Of a DNA stretch of 64,000 nt, positions 44,767 to 57,078 are shown piece after piece. This stretch comes from Lepeophtheirus salmonis (Eukaryota; Arthropoda; Copepoda; Siphonostomatoida; Caligidae). Positions within the stretch are counted from its first letter, which is position 1; each line of letters begins with the position of its first letter. The position numbers and the translations under genes are program-made. The stretch lies in the NCBI RefSeq assembly GCF_016086655.4, contig NC_052134.2, positions 3,534,001-3,598,000 of the forward strand. The letters run 5' to 3'. The notes under the pieces were generated by a model, which saw only the letters and a program-made list of their open reading frames with translations, ran no database searches and was not told the DNA's origin.

Positions 44767-47700
44767 TCAATATGAATTTAAGGATGATATGTGAAAATTA
44801 GAAATCCCTTTTATCGCACAACTATTCCCATCTGTGAGATATGTATCTCACTAAATATAAATATAGAATATATGGAGTCTCAATTATACACTAATTCAAT
44901 GCAAAACTATAATAATATTAATAATTATAATTCTATTTTTGAAGAATAAAAAAAAATAGAGATCCTAATTATAGGACAAGTCACTATTTTTCTCTTTTTT
45001 CATGTTTTTTCATTCTTGAGGAAAGAAAGTCTTTTTATAAAAGTGACTACGTGTGAGTGGGCTTATAAAAAAACGAAGAGTAACCCGGAGGATTAGAATT
45101 TAGGAATGTCTTTGGAGTAATTCAATGAAACACCATCTATGATAGTTAAGCTGATCTTCTCTGAACATTTTTCGAAATGTTAGGGGTACCACGATTATTT
45201 TTTGTTTTTATTACATCCCGTCAAATCATATTTTTAATGCTCCAACTATTCTTCTGAAAGAAAAAAAATACCGTAGTTTGTTTAATAAAAAACAAAAGGA
45301 AATGGAGTTCATGTTCCACATATTATCATGAATAAATCTAGAAAATATTAGAAAGTCAAATATATTTATGGATAAAAATTTGATATTGAATTTGTTTAAA
45401 TAAAAACTGGTTGAGCTGGGATTGATTGAATATCAAGATAATATTATTAATCAGTTGCAAGGATTTCCCTCATTAAGAAGCTCATTTTTTTTAACTCTTT
45501 AATTATAATAGTCCCAAGTTATTTACACATTTAGATTGACTAATATAAATATTACGTGGAAGTAATAGTAAAATCATTCTTCCAATGATTATTTTTTTAT
45601 AATCCTATTTATCCTTTTTATTTGTGTCGAATAATGCAATAAATAAAAAAACTCAAGTCCTAACTTTTCTTTATCAAAATTGTACTGTCTGACAAAATCA
45701 CTCAACTATAGAAATGTCACTAATATGTCTATAAAAAAACTTTGCTCAACATTTCAGCCTATATTAAATTCCAGTATTTTCATTTCTTCAATACTTATAG
45801 TTAATTTGATAAATATTACCGAGTATAAGTATGTAAATAAACAACTTTTTCCAAATATCATTTCTAATGCACGATATGTAATTTTCCTTATTACGTCCAT
45901 TAGCTTATTGCTGGTTATGAGTTTTCGGATTTACTCAAGTTAAAATCTTTCTCAATTTTTAAAAAGAATAATGTTTTATTTGTTGAAGTTTTTGTAAGTC
46001 GAGATTTTTGAGTTGTTAAATAATAACAACTAACTACTAACAAGGGCTCTAAAATTAAATTTACGATTTCTCAAAAAAACAATTGAATTGTCCACTTTTT
46101 CCGAATGAGGCAATACATTTAAAACACTGGAAGGTCATACGTAAGACATTCACATTTGTCATGTTTAATCAACCATTGATTATACATTTGCAATTGGATC
46201 CATGAAACTTTTGAGGTCAAAAAATTCCAAACTTTTCAAAATAAAAATTCCGAAACTCTTGTATCAAAAATGATATATATTACGAATTACGTAATGTTCA
46301 AATAAATGAAAATAGATATTGGCTTTTTAATATAAGTATGTTATTATATATGAGATTTATCAATGAAATTTGGAAGAAGGTAATGGGAGGTCCACAAGAT
46401 CTAATAAGATCTTATTTTGGTACAAATTTGAAATATATAGAGTACTTTATTGATGTACAATTAGAAAAAAATGTAACATGCGCAAATTCTATTATTGAAC
46501 CTTTGGTTCGATTTCAACCAACAAAGTATTTTGGAAAATTTAAAACACGAACCAAAAAATTTACTACAAATTTGCTTGTATTTTAACATATTTTTAGACA
46601 TTTAATATCTATAATTAATTTTAAATTAAAAATATATACTGAGAATAAATTGATTAAAGTATGGCATATTTTATTAATTTTTTCTTAATGTCATTTTAAA
46701 GTACATAAAAATTATTTTTTTAAAGGGTCATTCAAGAAAATGTGTACACAATTTCAGAAGAAATGATTTTACAAAAAAAAAGTTATTCAAGGAATATTCC
46801 ATAGCAGTTATTATCTAAAAAGGTCAAAATATTTTTTGAATGGGCCCACATTTTATTTCCTTTAAGAAAAATCATATTTAAAAAAATAAACGAAAAAAAG
46901 AATATTTACTTTTGCCTAGGTCCTGATCACCCTAAAATCCGCTATTTATGTCACCTATAAGATATGTAAATATGGAAAGGATATTTTTTGATTCACTAGA
47001 GATTAAAAAATGTTTCACCGAGCATACCCATTTAAACATACGAAATTTACATAAATACTTTGAAAAAATGTACTTAATACATTGATAATTATCAAATGTT
47101 CAATGAGTATAAGGAAAGAACTAAGGGGTTTTATCCTTCTTATCTCTGACTGGCTAAAAATTGGCAGCTTCCATAATATCTATTCAAGAGGTCTTTATTC
47201 GAGTGGTTTTATTTACTATTTTGTGGGATTAATATGATTATTTGTTATAAAAATAGATCCACTCTTTCCCAAACTTTTTATTACAAAATCTATCTCATAT
47301 TTTGAAACAATCATTTACCAAGAGGAATTCATCTATTCGTCTCCTCGTCTAAGTCTCCCTGTTTCTTGAGAATCAGTTTATACATGACTTTTGACTACCT
47401 TTCATCCTCATACTGATTGTAATTTCAAAGAAGTTCATTCTTTGGAATCTGTCTCTTTTGTGACTAAGGACTGGCACAAAAAGATAACAAAGAGCTCACA
47501 TTGTTTTGGGTGCGGATTTTTCAAGAGAATATCACTGAATATAGTCAACTCATGAATTACTCTTTGATATGTAGTAACGGATGATTAATTGAAATAGAGT
47601 TCTTTGCATGACGAAGAGTTTTGAAAAAAGAAAAGACCAACATTTCTTCACATTAAAGTCAAGATATTTTTTAGTTAGGAATTATTACATTTTAGGTTTT

Positions 47701-48533
47701 AAATAAAGGCAACGACAACAGACGAAGATCTATCAAAACTTTCTCTTCATTCAGTTTATAGAAATTTAAATACTATTTTTATTGGAGCCGTCTTAATGCT
47801 ATTACAATGTAAGGAAATATCGATGTTTTAACCGTAAATTTCAAAGCATTTTGGAATTAACACATTCATAATACATACTTTCTATAAATTGAACTTGAGT
47901 CCTTCATGTAGGACTATCTAAAATATTTTCTTTGCCTTTTGACAGTTGACGTCGCGTACGATAAGAAAGTTTGACGTAATTTACAAGTATTTTTTCTTGC
48001 TTGGCACCTCTTAGTGTATAAATTGACGTACTAGAATAGTTTTTATTGCAACATTTGAACGCTTGCATATAATTCTAACATTAAGAAGCACTACTTTGAT
48101 TTTTTTTATACAATTTCGCAACCTCAAATAATGGATAGGAGAAATTTGAAAAAAAAAAAAAAAACAAATGGTCTCTGGCCTTCCGTTGCCACCTGTTAGT
48201 TATTATGTTTGGATTTATTTTTCATTTATGATCAAAGAAAAATAAATATTACTTTTACTTATCGATATTATTTGGTACAATATGATTTAAATAAATTGAT
48301 ATACGAATCAAAATCCTATGTTTTGATTGTGTCTTACACACCTCATCAAGACACAACAAAGAATACCTGTATCTTTATGTATTTCAGAAAAGCTCAATGG
48401 TTTCATAGATATCAATTTTCAAAAACTTGGCATTCTTAAGCTAGCTATATGCTAGGAGGTTCATTAGGTATTGATTTTTGTCTTCTCCTTTTTTTTTTTT
48501 TTCATCATCCTTCATCTCAAGGAATTTCAAATC
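44767..48533. other. AT-rich noncoding DNA
   Basis: No credible gene in 3.8 kb. Open stretches at 45680-45943 (two hydrophobic segments), 46338-46586 and 48209-48439 have the Ile/Asn/Lys/Tyr bias of chance frames and no splice or promoter context. Confidence 0.5.
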
Positions 48534-48616
48534 CTACTTTAAAAAAAGAAGAATATTATCAAAAATATATTTATCTACTTTAAAAAAAAGAAGAATATTA
48601 TCAAAAATATATTTAT
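48534..48616 (+). repeat. 41/42-bp tandem duplication
   Basis: The unit starting CTACTTTAAAAAAAGAAGAA (48534-48574) is repeated directly at 48575-48616, identical except for one extra A in the A run. Such near-identity implies a recent duplication, probably by slippage or unequal repair. Confidence 0.9.
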
Positions 48617-49520
48617 CATACTTGAATTTTTAAAAAGTATATATATATTTTTTTTTTCTGTATCATCAAGCTTCAATATCTCCTTTAAACATACATGAAT
48701 ATAAAGTTATCATATGCTTAAAAAAATTATAACATAATTTATCATATTTTTTTTTACTTGTTTTTAAATATATGAATATTTTTGCAAATTGTACATTAAA
48801 GCAATGTTTTCATATTTATATCATTTTATCATCATCAGAAGGAAACTTATAACTAAATAATGCTTGATAACATATCCAGAGGATTCACTTTAAACATATA
48901 AGCTTGAACGTGTCCGCCTTGGATAATATTCAAGTGACTAACCCTCATTTTAGGTCCCCCTTTCTATAATATTAGATATATTTAAGAAACAAAAATGGAC
49001 CACTGGTATTAAAAAAATTGATTTAACACCATAATTTAATTGTATTGTCATCTTTTTAGTTGATTATATACTTGAACCAACTCGTTTTTATGTCAAAAAG
49101 CCATGAAGAAATATTGAAATATATAATGAGAATGTTAATCATAATATTTATTTAATACTTAAATTATAGCAACAAAAGATTTATATTATATCTACAGTGA
49201 TATGAAACACCATGTGATAATATGATAACCATTTTAGTAAAAAAAAATCAGATGATCCTCAATATCATTTAGTTGAACCCACAAAAAAAGACTTATATAT
49301 CTAAAAAAGAACTATTAAAGCGGGTTACCCAATTTATTGTGGGTGTACACGTATTCGTATATATAAATATTGTATATATTAACATTTGTTTGTTGATTAA
49401 CAGAAGTATTTTAGAGAGATACTCTTCTCCCAGTATCATATATATATATATACCCAAAGGTGAAATCCAGTATGAATGGGTATGTTAAAAAAAAGTCAAA
49501 CTGACAGTTTGAAAAAGGTT
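48617..49520. other. AT-rich noncoding DNA
   Basis: Simple AT-rich sequence with a T run (48647-48658) and TATA microsatellite (49438-49452). Nothing coding. Confidence 0.5.
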
Positions 49521-49706
49521 TTAGATGAGAGAAACATGACGTTTCATTAGATCAGCTACAATCAGCTGTGACAAGAGAGGATGGAAAAAAGGATATAAAC
49601 AAGGACCTTTGCTAGAATTTCTCCGATGTCGATCCCCTATCCGAATCTGAGTCCAAGAGGGCTTACAATTATAACTCTGCAACAAATCTTCAGGGTTACG
49701 GTCCAT
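49521..49706 (-). CDS. Weak candidate first exon, unidentified
   Basis: On the minus strand, AAAAGATGG gives a fair translation start context for MDRNPEDLLQSYNCKPSWTQ followed by RIGDRHRRNSSKGPC, which is more polar and GC-rich than surrounding chance frames. A donor-like AATT|GTAAGC occurs after about 13 codons (near 49668). If used, the exon would be very short; otherwise the frame ends at 49521. No domain recognised. Confidence 0.25.
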   Translation of the reverse strand: MDRNPEDLLQSYNCKPSWTQIRIGDRHRRNSSKGPCLYPFFHPLLSQLIVADLMKRHVSLI

Positions 49707-51239
49707 CTTTTATGTCCACACACAAACGTTTAAACAGGTTTTGAATATAAAGGAATCTATTTAAGAAAGAATGTTTACTACTCAGGAATTAAATAATAAT
49801 GACAACTGCTAAGGAAAATAAAATTACTTCTTTATACTACCAATGACAAATTAACGGGCTGGCTAAAAAACACACTGGATTTACATGTATGGATATTCTT
49901 ATATATAAGTGTACGTCTACTTATATGATAGATGTGGTAACTCTCCTTTAGTTTCTTTAAATTCTAAAGTTTGTGAACGATTTTATGACTTTATACATAA
50001 TCGACTAATTCCAATTTATATATTAAAATAACAAATACACAATAGTGATTAAACTAACAAAAATGATCAACCAGTAAAAAGGATGATATATTGCTAAAGG
50101 GTCTTAATTAGATGTGTTTCTTCCATTCGTTGGGATCCAAATCTTCATAGTAATAGGAAGATGGATAATTTCCTCAAAGAAACTAATTGTTTCATACATA
50201 TATTCAATTCAAAGCATAGCAAGATAATTATTTTTAATGCAGTGGAAAGCCCATAGGAAAAAATTGATAACAAAGTACGTTTAAAATGGTTGTTCAATAA
50301 ATACTTATCTTCATTTTGTCGAAACTATGCGCGTAAGTCCCTATTTCCTCATATATATTGCCCATTTTCATTGACTAAATATATCTTATATATAAAAAAG
50401 TTATGGAAAAGGGATCAAGGAATTATACTAGGGTTGACTTGAGACTCGAAAGGTACATTTTTGGTCATTTGATAACAAAATAAGGAATGTCTGTTTGATA
50501 AAAGGGTATCCAAATATTATATGTGACTTGCACATGGTAATTTGATTCCACATCTGAATTATAAACATACCTGACATACAAATCACGAATCTGTATCAAG
50601 TTCTTTGTATCAATTTTTTTTTTTTTTTTAATTTGAATTTTTGAGTATTTTGACTTTTTTTAGGTTTAAGATAGAAGAATATGATATATATGTATTTAGA
50701 AAAAGACCATATACCTTTGATGACTTCTGTAATATATTAGCTATTATCGATCGTCTTTGAAATGACTCGATGTTGATATTATAATAAGTGAGAATTAAAA
50801 TTTTTACCCTTGCTTCCACTTTATTTCTTGAAAGTATATCTCAAACTAGAAAGCTACACCATCCCTAGAGTGCAAGCTCGAATTTGATACAGCAATACCT
50901 TCTTTTTTTGTTTACCTATTAAAATGCTGTTGGGTTTTTAATTAATACGTAGAATGTACACCTATATAAGCACAAATATATAGGAAAATTAATGGGTATA
51001 AATAAAGGTTGTAGTTTACAAAGTGCATTACTACATTTATTGACAGTATGCCACTCTTCAATTGCATGTACAAAGAAATGGAGGATCCTTTAAGAAATAG
51101 TGACTAACGCAATAAAGGATTAAAATAACACATTGATTTATTTACCTATGTAACCACTCTGAGTTTAGACAGCTTTTAGTATGCTCTGGCAAAAATGAAA
51201 ATTAATTATCTAAAATATCTCGACTTTTTTTGATAAAAA
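49707..51239. other. AT-rich noncoding DNA
   Basis: No gene. A T run lies at about 50618-50632. Confidence 0.5.
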
Positions 51240-51475
51240 CAAAACAACTTTTGTTTTTATCCTTTGTCTCTGAGAGGAAAAATGTTGGAACGACAACAAA
51301 TAGGCAACGCCTTTGCAGCCCCCTCCGCATCAATGGTATCTCCATTCAGACTGCCTACATCAAGAAGTCAATTATGACGTCATACATCCAAGAAGAACCA
51401 ACACTTCCTCAGGAGCAATATGGCTTACTTCTGGTCTGCTTCTATTTGAACCTATTCTATTTGATAAAATAGTTC
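51240..51475 (+). CDS. Weak candidate exon, unidentified
   Basis: A pyrimidine-rich tract TTTTTATCCTTTGTCTCTGAG ends at about 51272, followed by a stretch of higher GC that is open in two frames. One reads RQRLCSPLRINGISIQTAYI and EEPTLPQEQYG, the other starts MLERQQIGNAFAAPSASMVS before a TGA. Neither is recognised. A TGACGTCA palindrome lies inside at 51375-51382. A transcribed untranslated region is as likely as a coding exon. Confidence 0.25.
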
Positions 51476-52108
51476 CTCCCATCGATATTTTTTTCAAGTT
51501 TATCTCATATTTGAATCACATAATAAATTATAGTCAATGAAATGCATTTGCGTTTGAAATAATAATATTTTTTATTTTGAAAAAGATATATTTTTGAACA
51601 ATAAGAATCGATTTTACTTGGCATTGAATTGATTTTATTTATTCACTATGATATTTTGAGGTTTTTATCGTATTTTTTGAGGTAGTACATAGTTAAAATG
51701 AATGATTGTTTCATTGTTTCCAAGTATTGTCTAATCTATTAAAAGATAAGCCGTTCATTCATTTTCTTCTGATATTGTAAAAACACGAATGTATAATACA
51801 ATTCTATTTAACATTATTCATCCTGTTTTGCAGGTTTGGGCCTGTTCAAACTTTTTCCGTTCATTTGTTCATTTGTTTAGTCCTGGAAAACTTCCATTCA
51901 TTCGTTAAACTATTTACCTTCATTGAATAATTTCTTTTAAAACAAAATATTGATGATATGATAATTTTTTGTCAAAATTTAGTCACCTTCAAAAAAAACT
52001 TTTCTTTTCAAGAGATGTCAATTCTAAGTTACCATAGATAGCTTCACTTAATCTTTTGACGCATGCATTCTTTTCTTCTTTTCTGTAGTTCGTATAGGTT
52101 TGCATAGA
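51476..52108. other. AT-rich noncoding DNA
   Basis: Around 51835-51910, repeats of TTCATTTGTTCATTTG and CATTCATTCGTT resemble the text near 39355-39380 and could be the other end of repeat R2. No coding signal. Confidence 0.4.
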
Positions 52109-52110
52109 TA

Positions 52111-52982
52111 CAGGGTGTGTGGAAAAAATCTGTCGCTTCAAAAAACAACAACTACACGCTTATTTTATCATATACATTGATAAAATAAAAACGAATATCT
52201 TTATTAGAATATAAAGCAGCTATCTGTTCAATGTAGCCGCCGTCTGGGGCCAAACCCCGCTCAATACGGCTACTAAACGGAATACAGGCATTTTGGATCT
52301 GCGCTGCTTCTATCTCACTGAATTTCTCCTTGATGCAGGTGATGAGAGACTACTTGGTGTTATGGGAGGAGCGGTTGGTCATGTTCTCCACGTAGGACCA
52401 GGGTGATGAGGGAGGCTAAGAAGAGAAGGGTACGAACGCAAAAGCATTGTTTTTCAGACATTCTTGAGTCTGCTTAGCTTAGTGGGCCGGAGCCGAGTCC
52501 TGCTGCCACATCTACGGTCTTTTGCTGACAACAGACTTGCCTTGGCTCTCATAGAACGCTGGGGGCTCTCGTCGGTGATGTCCCTGACCTTGTTGATGAA
52601 GGTGACGTCCCGGACAATCCTGGTGCTCTTCTCCTCCTTCTTCTTCCTGTCAACAACGTCCATCGGGTCTGATGACTCCTCCATCTGCTTCCTGAGACTT
52701 CTGACCGTTCTAACGGGTATTGACAGAAGGCCAGAGATGTCAGCATTGCTGAATTTGATGTGATCACTAAGCATAATCTGAATAGCAGCACACCTACGAT
52801 CTCTCTCATTGAACATAATGACTTTTCGTGGGCACTTAAAATCATGCTATCCCTACAAGTGGAAACAATAACTAAAGCCTATGACCCGGGAAAAATTTTA
52901 ACACCAAAAACAGACCGATCAAACATCAGCTGATGGATTAATGTTGTCTTTGATATGCAGCAGATTCTGTCCACTCACCCTG
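52111..52982 (-). mobile_element. maT/Tc1-like element copy, 872 bp, internally deleted
   Basis: Terminal inverted repeats: CAGGGTGTGTGGAAAAAATC on the left, and on the minus strand CAGGGTGAGTGGACAGAATC on the right (three mismatches in 20). TA flanks both ends (52109-52110 and 52983-52984). The transposase is on the minus strand and lacks its central part. This is the clearest small nonautonomous derivative in the window. Confidence 0.85.
52220..52816 (-). pseudogene. maT-like transposase, core deleted
   Basis: MFNERDRRCAAIQIMLSD opens at 52816. The first HTH reads SNADISGLLSIPVRTVRSLR; a basic linker (VDRKKKEEKS) follows, then VTFINKVRDITDESPQRSMR, which leads into the second HTH. The text then jumps to QQDSAPAH, which holds the second catalytic Asp, followed by a stop. 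The first catalytic (FSDE) block is missing. Next, WPPSSPDLNPMDFST should follow, but the copy has a stop in place of Trp, PPSSP, and directly WSYVENMTNRSSHNTK, so the motif with the third acid is deleted (27 bases in frame). FSEIEAAQIQNA and GGYIE close the protein. Not functional. Confidence 0.8.
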
Positions 52983-52984
52983 TA

Positions 52985-53929
52985 AATATAAAACTTATGC
53001 GTTACCTTCAGAGCCCTCTAGTAGAAAAAGTTATCTGGTTTGTATATGTTTAACAATAAAAAACAGCGAAGAAATTTACAACTAAATGAACACCGTTTAA
53101 ATAATTTTTCCATTATTTTTTCAATTTTTCTTCTGTTCAGGCGCTCAGTCGCCTAAAAATGAACAGAAAGCATGAATGTTTTTTGCTCAACATCCAAGTA
53201 TGCTGTTTTGGTTATATTGAAATTTATTTTATGTCACAATCATGTATACCCACATTTAGTATCTAGGTAATTAGAATCTTATATCCGAATAATCTGAATA
53301 AAAATCAACAAAAAGTAAACAACAAAAAAACTAGGCAAACATTATTTCCTTATTAGCTTAAGTATTTTATAGTTACATATAGAGCTATTATTTATGCGTA
53401 CATAATTATGAAATTGAAACCACAAAAACAACACAAAAGTTATTATCTTTAGAAGTTAATATACAATGTTTTACAAACTTTTGGAGTTGCACATTTTGTA
53501 TTTATTAATTAAAATTAATGATTTTTCATTGCTTTTTTTTTTATATTCTTTACTTATAAAATAGGTGGATATTTTCAAAATATATTTTTACTATTGATAA
53601 ATTAAATTCTTTGCTTGATTTAAGAAGCTCTATAGAAAGAGTGGACGTCAATGATTCAGCGTGAAATAAAAAAAAATATATGACTCACTTAAAAGTTACT
53701 AATCTTGCATTATAAAAAGCAAGAGTTTATGATGAACGACATAGAATTAAAGCTAAAAATTAAGTGTCGAAACGTACCTATTAAGACAGAGATGATACCA
53801 GATACTTGCAGAAGCATGACTAAATTGCAAAAAAACGTGATTTTTATGGAATCACAAAAAAAAAAACTCCAAACCAATTTGTGATATGTTTAAATATTAT
53901 ATGTAGCTATATATTTTTCTACAATATAT
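52985..53929. other. AT-rich noncoding DNA with repeat R2
   Basis: Apart from the R2 copy at about 53085-53260 there is no feature. The rest is A- and T-run-rich. Confidence 0.45.
53085..53260 (+). repeat. Dispersed repeat R2, copy 2
   Basis: Aligns with 40110-40290 in the same orientation (GTTCAGGCGC, AAAAATGAA, CATGAATG). It lies 100 bases beyond the maT-like element, which may therefore have inserted into a longer R2 unit that begins near 51840. Confidence 0.45.
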
Positions 53930-54185
53930 CCTCCTGTACACGCAATAGCAGCCTCGATACACCGCCGAAGAGATTCGCAACTCTTGACGATGAAGGCCGT
54001 GTTCATAGCCTATACGCAGTCATGATGACATCTTGGAGCAAATCTTAACTTGGACGAAAGGTGCAATAGACATTCTTTTCCTAGATGCCCCCAACTGCAA
54101 AGCCCCGGAGTTGAGCAAAGGGCTGGAGAATGGCAACATTGAGGCACCCATTTTGTTGCAGCATAAGTTTTTGTTCTTTTGGATT
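53930..54185 (-). pseudogene. Tc1/mariner-type transposase, C-terminal fragment
   Basis: Minus strand: QQNGCLNVAILQ (position of QQDGAPxH; the catalytic Asp reads Asn), SRKRMS-type text, then KMSS and, in a new frame, MNTAFIVKSCESLRRCIEAA and IACTGGYI, the typical C-terminus (family MDTAYIxKTCESFRRRVEAVIxAEGGYIE). The SPDLNP motif is not readable. Stops and shifts throughout. No TIR found. Confidence 0.6.
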
Positions 54186-55000
54186 TATGAGACTATAATA
54201 TAATTATGTATATAGTAAGTAGTCTGGATGAAGATGCCAAGGTATTGGCAGCTTTATGGGTACAAACACTGTAGTAGAGGAGATTAACAAACGAGTTGCC
54301 TTTTGTGTGTTGCTCTGATATTTGTATACTTACAGATATTAAAAGAAAACCAACTTCTTTATTTTGGTTTCAGCTAGTTCTTGGTTGCGTAATTATGCCT
54401 CGTATTTAAAAATAATCATTTGGATTAACTTGTGGGTCTCCACTTTGAATAGAAGATTATTTATTTTAATTAAATATTTTTTTCCAAGGCATGATTTTAA
54501 TTTTTTTATATCATTCTCCCTCATGAACAGAACGCAAATATTTCTTCACATTGCAGAATTTACCTTGTTAAATGAGCTTAAAGTTAAAATTCATAGAAGC
54601 TGCATAGAGTACAAAAAAAGTGTTGGGAAGACCAGTACTAATTTTTACAAATATTGATCACAGGGTTTCTCACTGACCGTATTTAACAAAATATACTTCT
54701 ACATTGGAAAAAAATAAATAAATATACTTTCATTGAATATTTTTCAATGTGATTATAAACTTTCTACCTATATTTTTTCTTTCTCTAGCCATGAGAGAAA
54801 ATATATGGAAAAATATATAAAATTACATCCTTGAATTGCTTTTTTTTCCTTACTATGCGTACAATTGGAAGGAGTTTTAATATTGTATTGAAGGATTTAT
54901 TTGTTTCCTCAAGATTTATACTTTTGTAATCTCAGGGAAAAGATGGGAGGTGAATTTATTACCACCTAGCATTTCCATGAATTTATCAGGTATTTTATTA
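54186..55000. other. AT-rich noncoding DNA
   Basis: The 97-codon stretch 54364-54657 is hydrophobic and unrecognised. Nothing else. Confidence 0.45.
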
Positions 55001-55032
55001 AACCCCCTGGTACATATGTTACCAGGGGGGTT
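55001..55032. repeat. GC-rich hairpin, 12 of 13 pairs
   Basis: AAACCCCCTGGTA (starting at 55000) and TACCAGGGGGGTT are inverted around a CATATGT loop. One pair is mismatched. The C5-6/G5-6 runs are exceptional in this AT-rich window. Confidence 0.8.
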
Positions 55033-55214
55033 CTAAAATTAGTGTCACATCAAAAAAAAATAATTGATAATTATATAATAATAATTTTGGTTGCTATTGG
55101 AATATGTATAAATACTTTTTTATAGATGTAATATTGTTCTACAATTGACCCATGTGGCATTAAATGTGCTTGCCTTTGTTCAGAACAACTTGGCAGATAA
55201 GCCTCATCCCTCAC

Positions 55215-56020
55215 CTGCAGCTAGTACGCACAGCGTATTCCAGAGTGGACTACATTGTATAAGTTAGTTCACACGTCATACTTCATCTTTCTATCTCGAA
55301 ATTAGAGACAGCCAGAGCAGAAATTTTACATTCAATAATTCAACCTTTTAATACGAAGGAAATGACTTGGGTAAGTGAGGCCATGCGACGTGTTGTGCAG
55401 AAAAGAGTATATTATTGGGGTAGGATGATAGGAATCTCGACTTTTTCGAGGTATACGGACAATTAGCACTTGGGAGAATCAAGATGAATCAAACAGATGA
55501 AAGTCTCATTATGTGGTGATTTTGTCTTTTATGGTGTATGTCTGGGGTTTTTAGGAGTCTGATTCATGGACAGTGAAGGCCGGAGTAGATCATTATGTAA
55601 TCCAGAGTGGCATTATGCAATGTTATCGATGTTCAAGTGTAAAAATACCAAAAGCAACTAAAAGGGACGGATTTGCAAATTTGGAAACTACCGTACTTCT
55701 CCCTCGATACTCCATAAGAGATAAACTCATAACCTCTTCCATATAATCTTCAATCTACTTTCGTGATACTCCAAACTCCAAATAATACGAATGCCCCAAA
55801 AAAAAGTTGGAATCTCTCTCCTCCTATTCAAATAATATACTCTTTTCTTCCCAAAGAATCACTTCCCCTCACTTAGCAAAGTATTATTATTAAAAGGTTG
55901 CGAGAATTGAATTTCAACTGTCCTCTGTCGCTGTCTCCAATTTCGAGATAGAAAGAGAAAGTATGACGTGCAGGCTTATACAATGTACCCCCGGAATGTT
56001 TACCTCCACGACTACCATTG
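55215..56020. mobile_element. Foldback-like element with ~200-bp inverted arms
   Basis: The left arm (about 55245-55455) and the complement of the right arm (about 55790-56000) align through many shared blocks: ACATTGTATAAG, CACGTCATACTT, TCTTTCTATCTCGAAATT, GAGACAGC, CAACCTTTTAATA, TAAGTGAGG, AGAAAAGAGTATATTATT and a GATTCC/GAATCTCGACTTTTT block. Identity is roughly three quarters. About 330 bases separate the arms. No transposase was seen. A third copy of the inner arm lies at 63515-63660. It could be an old foldback or long-TIR DNA transposon, or a source of hairpin RNA. Confidence 0.7.
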
Positions 56021-56419
56021 GCACTCCTTCCTTAGCCTGGAAACTGCATTGACCTCCCCTCAACCATACTTGTCATTGAAAATCTAGTTTGTTCACAGTA
56101 GGGTCAAAATTGTCTAGCCCCCATTTTAAAATTATTTTTGAAGTGTGGGCTAAGGTCCAATATAAATATATATGTATTTATATACTATTACAATATTTGT
56201 TACTTTGCTAATGAAATACCTACATCACTTAATTTAATTACATTAAAGTTAAAAGGTCTACAAATAAAGGTGGATTACCACATCTATCGTATGTATACAC
56301 GTTGTATAAGTGTATATATATTATAAACCGGTCCAAAAATCTAAATGCTTATTTGTACATGTGTCAAGATATTTAATTCATTTTTTGTATAGTTTCATAC
56401 GCACTTTTTTCGCTCGTAA
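56021..56419. other. AT-rich noncoding DNA
   Basis: Nothing recognised; a 62-codon open stretch at 56138-56326 is chance-like. Confidence 0.4.
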
Positions 56420-57078
56420 AAAATGTCTTATTTTGTGTCTACAAACTGCAATGTGTGGACATAATTGATTGTATGTTACCAATTGAAGAAAAACGCTTCT
56501 CAAGCCCATCAAAGGTTTGTGGAAGCTTACGCTGGACATGCTCTAAACAGAGCACAGTGCTTCAGGTGTTTTGAAAAATTCTAAAGGGATAATTTTGGCA
56601 TGAGAAATGAAGAGCGATTCCGGCACTGAAAAAGTTTGAAGATGGTATGACATTCTACAACCCGGTGAAACCGTTAATGGTGATTTCTAGAAATAACAAT
56701 TGACCGATTTGAACCATGCTATACGCCAATAATGCCCAAAATATGAAGCCAGGCAACACAAGGTAATTTACCCTTAATGGCAATGCACCACGATATCGCT
56801 CTATAGCCACCCGTCAGCTTGTTGAATAGTACAACTGGGAAACTCTTGCTCATGTGGCTTACTCACTAGACCAGCCACCTTCCAATTATTACTTGCTTGC
56901 ATCGATGAGCCACCCACTCAATGATTTAGGCTCCGATTTTTACGCTGAAGCCAAAAAATAGATCGATAGCCTGTTTGCAGCCAAAGACGAACAATTTTTT
57001 TTTTTGGAAAGGCATCCATAAATTGCCGGAAAGATGGGTAAAATTTTGGCTAGTGAAGGTTCATACTTTGAAAATTAA
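56420..57078 (+). pseudogene. Mariner transposase, core deleted
   Basis: Plus strand: EEKRFSS-type start, then KKNASQAHQRFVEAYAGHAL and NRAQCFRCFEKF (family KKNATQAHxxFVEAYGDHALSRAQCFRWFKKF), the first HTH, then DNFGMRNEER (family GNFDLRNEER). After a gap come HHDIALYSHPSAC (family LLHDNAPSHTA), ETLAHVAYSLDQPPSNYYLL and ASMSHPL (family LPHPPYSPDLAPSDYHLFASMGHAL), then FAAKDEQFF and the C-terminal SEGSYFEN. The residue that should be the third catalytic Asp (SDY) is Asn. The second HTH and first catalytic Asp region are missing. TIRs were not identified. Confidence 0.75.

Noticed and set aside
45680..45943. ORF with two hydrophobic segments as a possible membrane peptide
   Set aside because: Hydrophobic runs of Ile, Leu and Phe are expected from TTT/ATT-rich DNA; no exon or promoter context.
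52464..52763. 99-codon plus-strand ORF across the maT-like element
   Set aside because: Shadow of the minus-strand transposase; the minus strand carries the family motifs.
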